Origin: Trachythela sp. YZ-2020
Taxonomy: Eukaryota > Cnidaria > Anthozoa > Malacalcyonacea > Clavulariidae
Reading direction: 5' to 3'
Assembly (NCBI GenBank): GCA_016169945.1
Contig: JADLSH010000358.1
Span: 5,551,001-5,615,000, forward strand
Length of the DNA stretch: 64,000 bases
Made by a program: the position numbers and the translations under genes. The notes under the pieces are model-generated. The model was not told the origin of the DNA. It saw only the letters and a list, made by a program, of their open reading frames with translations, and did not search any database. Shown piece after piece: positions 24,001 to 36,000 of this stretch. The stretch's first letter is position 1; every line of letters starts with the position of its first letter.

Positions 24001-27000
24001 CGGACCTGCCTCGTATCCAGGCACTTTGGTTTGCTACTTTTGCCACTGCAGTATAACGCCCACGCAGCAGATTAGTAAACCATGGCGTCCGAGTACGAGG
24101 CAGACAACGGGCAGTAAAGTTCAGGTCCCGATTGTTTTTAATTGAAATCTTGATTATGAACACCTGTAAACAACGGACCACGGACACCATCCTGATTACA
24201 AACAGACTATATGCATGCAAGTAAATACAATCTCTATATAACGGGCAGTTATAAAAATCCGTATATAAAGAACAAACTACAAAATATGCATGAAAACTGT
24301 ATCGCACTGCCCGTACCTGTTCATACGCGTGTATAATGTAGAACCTGCAAATTTGAAAACATATACTCAAAAAGCTACGAAAACACTTTGCTATCACCGT
24401 ATCTTGCACGCCTCTCTCGTCAAGCTACTGTCGCAAAACCTCTAACCAACGGACAGTCCCTTCGGCCCCAAGGTGTCTGTTATATGGAGCTTTCACTGTA
24501 ACAGAATGAACCAATATTACGGCAAACAGTTACTAGTACGTACCACTGCTTTCATCTGTTCGTTGTTTGTTAACGATGAATCCACAAAGGAAGTCTGCTG
24601 AGTATATGCACTTGTGATGTCAGAATCTATGGCACTATAAAGACAATAAATTGAAGTGTTACTACAGTACCACTGATATAAGCTATAATACAAAGCTCAC
24701 TTCCCTTGTGGTCGTATGAGCACTCTGGCCCCAAGACACTTCACGCATGTCTGGATGCGCATGTGTCTGAGTATTGTACCACATGCGCTTGGTGAGAGCA
24801 AGAATGTTCATCTATATTCAGTTGAATTCAGGCGTGCTTGGTTTGGCATCTTGTTAAAAACACGCAAAAAACACAAGTTTTTTGGTTCTCTGATTTCAAA
24901 TTTTTGGGGGGTTCTGTATTATTAAAAGACAAAGACTTTTATCAGGATTCTTAATCATGGAAATGGGGATGTTGTAATCTTGCAATCTGATTGGTCAAAA
25001 ATAGTGCGATAAAATTCCCAAATCGCACTATTTTGAGCTTTGCTCGCATCATCTTGAGTATTGATCGCATCATTTTTAAACCAATCAGATTGAAGCTCTG
25101 CACCACAACAACCACTCAGATTGAATGATAGAATTCAACTAGCCAATCAATTTAAAGAAAAATGTGATGTGGCAAATGACCAAATCTGTTCACCATAAAT
25201 TGTCAATACTCTAGACTGCATTACTGCAGTTTTTTTCATAAAAATCAACATAAAGGCGAGTCAAACTTAAAAGAATATCAAATAAATTTTCACAAATAAT
25301 ACTGGCCAAATTATCAACAAAATTTTGAATGAAACATAGTCAAAATGTCAACAAAAACAAATTTCATTTGAGCAACAGCAAAAACTGAACAAAAAGCCAC
25401 AAGGTATTAAAATATGGAATGATCAATCGTAGTGTCGATGTTTGAATGCACAAAATCACAAGAAACGTTTATCAATTTACACGTAAAGTCTACGATATCT
25501 TTAAACTTACTTTTGCGGTCTTTATTTCTAAAAATCCACTCACATTTTGCTTGTTTAATACTGAGTCTTTTTATTAAATTAAACTATTTTTGTCAATTTG
25601 TGAAATTACAATTCATGTTGTTGCTATTCTACGGCATTTTAGGGAGTATCGTGGGTGTGTCAATTGTAAACAAAGACTAATAAAATACCGCTTCCGGTTT
25701 AAAAAAAGTATTTAGATTTCAAAATGAATATAATAAAGTAGAAATTGAACTTCGTGTCGTGCAATTTTGGTCTGAAATCAAACTTGTGATTACAAATCGC
25801 ACTCCCGCTTCGCGGTCGTGCGATTTTGTAACCACGCGTTTGATTTCAGACCAAATTGCACTCCACTCAGTTCTTGTTGTATTTTTTCCAATGCTTGATA
25901 CTTCTGAAGAACTAATGATTAAGGTCATAATCATGGCCCTTAGCAATGAAATTAGTTTTTACATAACAGACGTGTCACATTCACCCTGACAAATGTTTGA
26001 AAAGTAATAAAACGAATATTGTATGGTCATTACGATTATATAATATGACCATTGGTCTAACTGCATACCGGAAAATCATTACTATAAAAACTAAAGTATG
26101 AGTATGTTACACAATAACATATACTGACCTTATTGGGGTATCTGGTCTCTCTTGGTCTGGCTCTAATGATGGTGGTCTATAAAAATATATTGTTTAATGA
26201 AGAAAACCTATAGGTGAATAAGTGCTCGACCACAGTCTAAGGTCCTCCAGTCTAAGGTCCTCCAGTCTAGCCTCCCCAGTGTGCGATAATTCGCGTACTT
26301 ACGCACTCGAGGTACGTCCATATTACTGTAGGGTCTGGTACGATGATGGGAACGAAGTAGAAAATCCTAACCTTCGTCGTTCCCACCATGCATCATTATT
26401 TTTTCGACATCATTCATGGACTGGGTACGAGTCAGCTACTATGTACTGTAAGTTAAAAGTGGGCGGACTTGAAACAAAAAATATCTTACTTTCCCGATCT
26501 ACAGTTCAAGTAACCGGATGTAAGTAGTAGTGTAGGTACCGTTCGACCCCCTTTTTTGAGGGTGTGCGAGGGTGTGCGAGAGTTTTGAGGGTGTGCAACA
26601 TCATTAACATAATTATGTATTGACGTCATAATGATATACAAGGTGAGTTTGGGCGAAACAGTCATTATGTTGAGTTTTGAGGGTGTGCAACATCATTAAC
26701 ATAATTATGTATTGACGTCATAATGATATGCAAGGCAAGTTTGGGCAAAACAGTCATTAAGCTGAGCTCAGCATATTTTGTGTGCAAAAATATATGGGTT
26801 TGTTGTCGCGAGATTTATAAACTCCTTCAATCTCGTATCTAGTGAAGTATTTCTTTCTGAGTCGACCAATACTAATAAGTTTTTAAGCGTTTATTTAGTA
26901 AAGCCTGTACAAGCGAGATTTACAAACATTAAAGCGTTAGAAACATAAATATTTTGATGCTAAGTTAAACTAAAGACACAATAGCTTAACTCATTAAGGG

Positions 27001-30000
27001 ATTAAGTCAAAAGGCTTGTTTGGGCGAAACAATCATTAAACTGAACCATCACAATAGCTAGACCTTTCCTATATATTTTGCCAAGCGTTGTGTTCCAAAC
27101 ACAGTCCGTTTCGACAAAGAGTAAATATATTCTCGTATCTAATATCACCTTAAACAAGACGGCTTAGACAACTAATATAGCGACGCTTAACCTAGTAAAA
27201 TATTATGCGAAATAATAACAAGTAGAAATATAGCGTTCTAAAACGAGAAAAGTCTTATAGTCTAAGAGAGGTCTAAGATCTTATAGAGCAATATAAATAT
27301 ATGTTTGCCAAGCGATTGTTAAAGGGATTTAAACCTTACCGAGTTTCAAGCGTTTTAGATGTAGCAGTGATTTTTAAGCGAGATACAAACATTGTATGCA
27401 AACACAATTCTATGCGGTTTGTAAGTCATTTGTAAATCGTTAACAGTGATTTGAATAAATTTAGAATATATCATAGGACGGGAAAATATTGTACAATGTA
27501 CACACACAGAATTCGTTTTAAAACATATTTATTGCTTAAAATTTCTTTTACAAAGTGTCTTAAATGTCATCTTGGGAATATTCACTGTCCGAGTCATTTT
27601 CGTCGCTACTTTCATCATTCCTTATCCACCTTGTTGGTCTTCTATCCTCATCGTCTATATTGAAACACAGTCTTTTCCTTTTGGTGGATGGTATATTACT
27701 GCGTGAATTTTTTCGTCTCTTATTTCCTCGGCCTGATTGTCGTAGTAACGTCTTTGCTCCCTGTTCGGCAAAGTCTTTGACAACTTCCCGTCCACGAGAC
27801 TTTATTGATTTTGATACATTTTTCCCATCGAGTACATCTTGACCAACTTCCGTTGCTGCTTGTAACGCTCTTTTACCAACTGTTTTAGCGCCTTGTTTGA
27901 ATAAAGGTATTGCAAATCTAGCAAGGCTTCTGAAAATACCCCGATTCCATATCCCTCTGCATTCTTGCTCCATGAAATCCTTCAATACTACCACCACGCT
28001 GATTTCTTGTGTAATGTTCAGTTAGTAGCTTTACGTCAGGATAAGTACACCCTCATCTTTTATGTGTCTTGGTCGGCTTCCAATGTTCAACTGATGGGAG
28101 GATGCTTCACTTGTGTATTTTATTTGAATCATAAAAGTGACTTCTATTTGTACGGACGTCTAATATTTCATCACAATAACAATGTGAACAACACGCAATC
28201 GTATGTGTGAAATCATCTTTGTTAAGTGTACAATCACAAATCATACAGTGACATCCGGTAAAACTGGAATAAAAATCCGTCCATGTACAGATAGGGCATG
28301 TACCCAATTGACATATCTGTAAACAATTTTCACAATTGTTACATTTTATATCTTCAGACGAATCCTCAATATCTTCATCTTGCCGTGACTCCATCCGTGC
28401 TAGCATTGCGAGGACCCGCCCGTTGGTGATAAGACTTTTATCAATTTCCAATGCCGCAAGACCTTTGAGAAATATACTCAATCCATAAGGTTCTGGAATA
28501 TATGGATGAAAAGGCCTCGTGCAATATTTTAGAATGTTTACAATATCAGTTCCACGTATATCCTGTCCTCTGTAGACGATCTCTCCTTTTGTATTCCACG
28601 TCAAAATGTCCGTAGATGTGAGAATAGAGTGAAGGATTTCTTCGGCGCCATAACTATTTTCATTGTCAAGATAATGAAGAATGTCTTGAAGTCGCCACTG
28701 TTCAGAGATGATCTTTTGGTGCTATCCATGGTTGGAATGATGGATATGAATTTAATTTTGATCATTTTATACCAATTCTGCAAGTCCTTCTAAGATTGGA
28801 GCCAGTACCAATCCTAGAAAACCATTTCCATGCTGAACAAGTATCTTCCTTTTTGTTTTAACACTTTTATTTTTGTTAGTCAGATGAATAATATCGTGTT
28901 CAAAAGGTCTAAGTTTATCCATTGTGTGTTTAGGAAGTGCGAGGTTCATAAAACTTTTCACACAATTACATAGAAACCGAATCTGTTCATGAGATGTAGA
29001 TCTCAACAGAGCTTGTTGTTGAGTTGGATAAGAAGTACATAGGAGCTCTATAAACGATCTGTGCTTGGGAAGGTTAGTCATATCTGCTCGAAGGTCAACA
29101 ACGTAATGAAGACCTGATTGAAAAAACGTGCATATATATGAAGATATGGTTCTTACATCTTAGAGCTCGATATGGAGCTAAGCTCGCTCGATATGGAGCT
29201 AAGCTCGCTCGATATGGAGCTAAGCTCGCTCGATATGGAGCTAAGCTCGCTCGATATGGAGCTAAGCTCGCTCGGCTCGGAGCTAAGCTCGCTCGGCTCG
29301 GAGCTAAGCTCGCTCGATATGGAGCTAAGCTCGCTCGATTTGGAGCTAAGCTCGCTCGGCTCGGAGCTAAGCTCGCTCGGCTCGGAGCTAAGCTCGCTCG
29401 GCTCGGAGCTAAGCTCGCTCGATATGGAGCTAAGCTCGCTCGATTTGGAGCTAAGCTCGATTTGGAGCTAAGCTCGATTTGGAGCTAAGCTCGCTCGATA
29501 TGGAGCTAAGCTCGCTCGATTTGGAGCTAAGCTCGCTCGATATGGAGCTAAGCTCGCTCGGCTCGGAGGTATGTTTATAAGTCATAAAAGTTTAAGTGGG
29601 AATTCATTATCTATCAGTCCTTCGTAGAGTAAACATGTCTCATCTGTGTCATATCTGTGGAAAATATTTCTCTAAGTCGTTCAATCTACATCGACATCGA
29701 AGGGCGGTCCATGGTCAAAAACCAACAGAGAATGCTCGCATATTAGTTGATGGATCTACAGTTCTGCAACATCCCTTTACTTGTATCGTAGCAGGATGTA
29801 CTCAAAGTGGCAAAACTGTATGGGTGAAAAGTCTATTGGAGAATGCCCAGAAAACCATAAGTCCACCTCCTCAGCGTATCATCTGGTGTTATGGTCAATG
29901 GCAGCCATCCTATTTTGATATGAGAACAATGCCTGGAATAGAATTCAATGAAGGAATACCTGAAGATATTGACAAGGTAGATTACCTAGATGTTTCTCAA

Positions 30001-33000
30001 CGCAATTTGATCGTACTAGATGATCTCATGGCACAATCTGGCAAGGATAAACGTATAGCTGATCTTTTCACAAAAGGGAGTCATCACAGAAATTTGTCCG
30101 TCATCTACATTGTCCAAAATATATTTCATCAAGGCAAAGAAATGAGAAATATTAGTCTCAACGCTCATTATATCGTGTTGTTTAAGTCACCGAGAGATAA
30201 GCAACAAATCTCTATGCTTGCAAGACAAATTAATCCTGGCAAAGTCGGAGAGTTTATGAGAAGTTATGAAGACGCTACGAGCCGTCCTCATGGGTATTTA
30301 ATGTTGGATTTAAAACCTACAACGGATGATCAACAACGACTCAAAACAAATGTATTGCCAGGCGAGGTCTTAGTCGAATATGTACGGAAACAGTCTTATC
30401 GTCAACCACCCCTTCTAAATGCGATGTATAACACCGAGCAGCGAATGAAAGAGATCATTAAAGCACCACAGCTTACCCCGGATGAAAAAAGCAAGCTGTA
30501 TTCTGACCAACTAAATCGATTTCTAACTTTTAAAAACAAGATATCCCAGATATTTTAAAACCCCAGATATCGTTGAACCACCAACCGCTCCTGAACCTAT
30601 GGAGATAACACAACCAACCACTCCTAGATCTATCGAGATGACACAACCTGTGCCTGCTACTCCTAAACCTGGCTTTCTCACACCACCACCAACACAAGGA
30701 GAACGACCCAAACTCAAACACAGCTTTTTCCACAATTGGGTAGACTCGGCTGATTGGAGACCTAAAGATTTAGCAATGATGACTCCAGAGCAACGAGAAG
30801 GTTACGAACAAAGACATCACTTTGTAAAAGAAATTTTAAGCAATAAATATGTTTTAAAACGAATTCTGTGTGTGTACATTGTACAATATTTTCCCGTCCT
30901 ATGATATATTCTAAATTTATTCAAATCACTGTTAACGATTTACAAATGACTTACAAACCGCATAGAATTGTGTTTGCATACAATGTTTGTATCTCGCTTA
31001 AAAATCACTGCTACATCTAAAACGCTTGAAACTCGGTAAGGTTTAAATCCCTTTAACAATCGCTTGGCAAACATATATTTATATTGCTCTATAAGATCTT
31101 AGACCTCTCTTAGACTATAAGACTTTTCTCGTTTTAGAACGCTATATTTCTACTTGTTATTATTTCGCATAATATTTTACTAGGTTAAGCGTCGCTATAT
31201 TAGTTGTCTAAGCCGTCTTGTTTAAGGTGATATTAGATACGAGAATATATTTACTCTTTGTTGAAACGGACTGTGTTTGGAACACAACGCTTGGCAAAAT
31301 ATATAGGAAAGGTCTAGCTATTGTGATGGTTCAGTTTAATGATTGTTTCGCCCAAACAAGCCTTTTGACTTAATCCCTTAATGAGTTAAGCTATTGTGTC
31401 TTTAGTTTAACTTAGCATCAAAATATTTATGTTTCTAACGCTTTAATGTTTGTAAATCTCGCTTGTACAGGCTTTACTAAATAAACGCTTAAAAACTTAT
31501 TAGTATTGGTCGACTCAGAAAGAAATACTTCACTAGATACGAGATTGAAGGAGTTTATAAATCTCGCGACAACAAACCCATATATTTTTGCACACAAAAT
31601 ATGCTGAGCTCAGCTTAATGACTGTTTTGCCCAAACTTGCCTTGCATATCATTATGACGTCAATACATAATTATGTTAATGATGTTGCACACCCTCAAAA
31701 CTCAACATAATGACTGTTTCGCCCAAACTCACCTTGCATATCATTATGACGTCAATACATAATTATGTTAATGATGTTGCACACCCTCAAAACTCTCGCA
31801 CACCCTCGCACACCCTCAAAAAAGGGGCTCGAACGGTACCTCTACTACTACTGATGTATATCTACACTTACGAGTATCTCAACGGCTTTTACCAAAACGT
31901 AAATTTATTTAGCTTCGCCAACTAGGGCAGGGTCACCACAACAGCATATGCCAATTACTGTGGGCCCTTTTACCTAACACACCCTGTCAACTTTCCCTGT
32001 GGGAGAAAACCGGAGTACCCGGAGAAAACCCACGACTTTCGGCAGAGCGTTCACTTTACTCTTTTCACTTGAGGACTGGGTTCGAGTCGCATTGAGAAAG
32101 TTCTCACTGAGACTTGAACCCGCGGCCTTAGAGGTGAAAGGCAAGTGCGCTAACCACTTCGCCACCGAAGAACTACTGTACTACAATATTAGAAAAGCAT
32201 CGTTGGTGATTACAATAAACGAGGTTAAACCACGGTTAATAGAACTAGATGGTTAGGCTAGCTGGACCACGTGACAAATATGTTATTGTCCTCTTTTTAT
32301 TAACGTCACGTGACGAGATAAGGGGGCGCTTGTTATGGAAAGTGTTGACAGATATATTGTCGACGTCGTGTGCGTATCAAATATCTTCGACATTGTTTGA
32401 CCTAAATTACAAACTTCACAAGTAATATATTGTAGCCATGCCTTAAAGAGATAGTTTTGAGGTATGGTCGGTCACAATTGCGCGTTGTATGGCTGCTCAA
32501 CTAGCAGAACACACGAAGGACGTTCGCTCTTCAAGATACCCGTTGTTGGCGCTGCAGACGGAGAAGAAACGGCAGCATTAAAGAAAACAGCTCGTGAAGA
32601 ATGGCTTCGTCTGCTGTTGAGAACAAGACAAGTCACAGCTGATTTGAGAAAACGAATTGAGGCGAACAACATCTTCTTTTGCGACCTTCATTTTAAGCCC
32701 GAATGTATCATTTCGCATAAGTAATTATAATATTATTCGTTTGCGTTTTGTCTAAATATTATGTATTATTCTGCTCGTCATGGGTCACTGCTCACATACG
32801 CGTCATTAATTGTAAATGATAATATAGAGTTGTTTTATTTTTTAAGATCCCAAAAGAAAGGTTCTTGCCACTGGTAGCGTTCCTACGGAGAACTTGCCAA
32901 CAAAGAGTCACGAAGTTGAGACTAAAAAGCGTCGCGTTTTAGTGAGATCTTCGACTGATGACGAGCCTAGCACATCAAAGGGCATATCAACCAGTCTAAA

Positions 33001-36000
33001 GAAAGGTTCACTCTCCCTGGAAAAGTTCTGGAAACATATACAAAAAGACGAAGTTCTCGGCAGTTGGAAAGTAGAACAGGAAACGAATGAATACGAGATC
33101 AGGCGAGAACTACACGACGGCTGTCACATTATTCCAAAGTATACTATAATTATAGACTCTGGTTTTACGTTTACGCTTTTTGTATATAATTGGCCTATCC
33201 CCGATGAACACGCGATATACCAAAAACGAGCTCGATCTGTAAGACCTGAAAGTATTGGAGAACTCTTACGATCAATCGAATCTGCACAAATATGCGAAGG
33301 ATTACCTGAACTTACAGAGGTTAAGGATATTGCGTTGGACCCTGTAGATGATGCTCGGATACCAGGAACAATTCTTCGCCATTCTCTTCCAAAATTAGTA
33401 ACTAATAATGAAGCATTGTTTGAAGTATCGGTTTCATTCAGGTCAGTAGCCTGTTCACTTCTCCAGGAAAACAACACAAACTGTGACAAACCTTGTGAGC
33501 TGTGTTCAGGTGCACTGAATGCAATCAAAAAGTCCAGTAGGAAGAAGTCAAAATCTGCTGCTACTCCGGCCAAATGTAAAGCACCACTTTCTGCATGTGG
33601 ACAAAAGTAAAGCACCACTTTCTCCATGTTTCTGCTCTCCTCCAGTCGAAGAAGATGGCCAGAAGATATCATCCACAGGTGATTAGATTTGCCCTTTCCA
33701 TTCATGGCAAATCACCAGCTGCGTACAGGGAACTTAGAGATAGCGGAGCACTTGTACTTCCCAGTGAGCGAGTCTTGAGGGATTACAAGAATTATTTTAA
33801 GCCGAAAGCTGGGATCAATACGGAGAACATAGAATGCCTAAGAGAAAAAATCCAATCTTTCTCTGAAGTGCAAAGATATGTGGCTCTGGTGATGGATGAA
33901 ATGAAGATCCAATCCAATCTTGTCTTTGACAAATACTCGGGGGATCTAATCGGTTTCATTGATCTTGGGGATCCAATTGTCAACTTTGCATGTGTGTCAT
34001 GCTCTGGCATTTCTGGTAAGAGGAATGTGTACTGACTTGAAGCATGTCATTTCATATTACTTGACTGGAGACCTCACATCATTCTAACTGATGCCACTGT
34101 TTTGGCAAGCAGTATCTGTGTTAGAGCTATCTTTGCAGTTGTATGTGTGTGCAGCTGTGAATGATGGTGCTTCGCCAAACCGAAAGTTCTTCCGCCTACA
34201 TGTTAATCTGGCAAAGGATTTGGAGTGTGATGTTGTTTACAAGACACCCAATGTCTTTGCAATATCACGCTTCATCTGATGAAGACAGCTCGAAACTGCC
34301 TCTACAACTCGGGGTCTGGTTCTCGCAGCCGCTATATGTGGAACAATGGCAATTACCTCCTGTTTTCCCACATCGCTGATCTATTTTACGGTGACCAGGA
34401 ATTTGGGCTTCACATCCTCCCTAAATTGACGTTGGACCACATTGTACTGACATCATACAGCAAGATGAAGGTGAAGTTGGCAACACAGGTAATACTTGCG
34501 CACTTCTTTTATACACATCCTGTGGAAATTATCTCTCATTTCAGGGCTCAAGATTTGCAGTATCCCGATATCCACAGGATACCAGATTTTAATTTTGGAT
34601 ATTAGATATTGTAGGCTTAGTATCCTGATGGGATAGTATAAAAATTTTGAATTTCCAATCGAAATTACGAAGTCTGTACATTGTAGCGAAATGTTTGACA
34701 AAATAGCTCTATTTTGGCAATTTGTTTCTTATTCGGTGTATTTTTTGTTTGTTTGTCGGTTTATAATACTGGTTTAATTGGTTTAAAATACATATTTCCA
34801 TAATCATTGTTATACAATTGTCAATTACATTAATAATGATCAGCATATGGATACTGGCAAAAAATTCAAATCTTGAGCCCTGATTGATGCCAACAGTGCA
34901 GTGGTGTGTAACCCATTAAGCTGCATTGTGCTGTAATAATGCGCCCTATTTTGTTTGTATACCCTAACTAATGCCAGATGACTTTACTAACAGACTAACA
35001 TACGCCAGACAAGGGGAATGTCTTGCACACTAATGGGTTAAATGTCGTTTTTCTATCTATATCTATGTAGGTTCTCAGTAAGTCTGTGATGATATAGCCC
35101 TTCAGGAAAAGGAGAAAGAAGAAGTCATGGAAACTGCAAAGTTTTGTGGCATGATGAATGATTTCTTTGACTGTACTAATGTTCGGTCAACCACTGAACA
35201 TATCAGGAAAAGAAATCCATTCATCAGGCCATATACATCACCTGAAGATGAGCGGTTTTCTTGGTTGCTTGAGAAGTTTATCAAGTACCTTGATGATTGG
35301 AAGGAGAGTATCTCAACGCGTCCTGGTGAATTCTCGGAAAACAGCAAGATGTTTTTGTCATTGCAGACATACGAGGGGCTTAAGATCTCGGCTTTTTCCC
35401 ATGTTGAAGCCATCAAATTTCTCTTGGAGCAAGGATTCCAGTATGTCTTGTCTGAGCGATTCATGCAAGATGTACTGGAGGATTACTTCGGTCATCAACG
35501 CAGCAAAAGAGGAAGATCGGACAACCCAACAGCTCAACAGTTTGGCTATAATGACCTTACAATTGCAGCTCAAAGAGACATTGCACCAGTGATTCGAGGA
35601 AATGTTGGGGAGAGGTATGAAAAGAAAAAGTGATATAAAGTCAGTGATGAACCAGTGCACAAGCGGGAAAAGGTTACTAAACATTCTGATGGTTAGATAG
35701 ATGTAGTTTCAGATTATCCTATACCACAGTATATACACAAATTAATTGTTTGGGTGCACATTAAACAGTCACACAAGTTTGATCCTGTCAATGATTATTC
35801 ATCACTTATATATATTGTTTTGTGTGCATTTAAGCATAATTTACAGATGTTTCTATTAGTTCATTAAAACATGTTAGAGGATTTATGTATATATTTTAAT
35901 GTGCAAGGTTCTCTCCCCTAGTAGGGTAAAATTATATGAGATGCATTTCAGCACAGTTTAAATCATATGCCACATGGTGGGTAATGCTTTAACCACTTTG

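Larger units (their letters stand above)
26523..31852. mobile_element. Miniature Polinton/adintovirus-like element, 5330 bp
   Basis: The element is bounded by GATGTA on both sides (26517-26522, 31853-31858), a 6-bp target duplication as made by Polinton integrases. It has inverted repeats of exactly 1035 bp (26523-27557, 30818-31852). The ends begin AGTAGTAG. It encodes a packaging-type ATPase rightward and three small structural-type proteins leftward, diverging from a 21-bp repeat array. The protein-primed polymerase, retroviral-type integrase, protease and major/minor capsid genes of a full 15-20 kb Polinton are absent, so it can only move with help in trans. Three of its genes appear to carry frame changes although the inverted repeats are almost identical. 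It sits in a WDR24 intron without harming exons. Confidence 0.85.

Noticed and set aside
29138..29488. Repetitive proteins across the 21-bp array
   Set aside because: Two frames are open only because the unit is 21 bases; no conserved start or flanking coding sequence. Treated as a regulatory or structural repeat.
26523..31852. Interpretation as a P, hAT or piggyBac element
   Set aside because: The 6-bp duplication, 1035-bp ends and packaging ATPase fit Polinton-type elements; no transposase of those classes is present.
33124..33705. Minus-strand ORF of 193 codons
   Set aside because: It is the antisense shadow of the broken P-type transposase.
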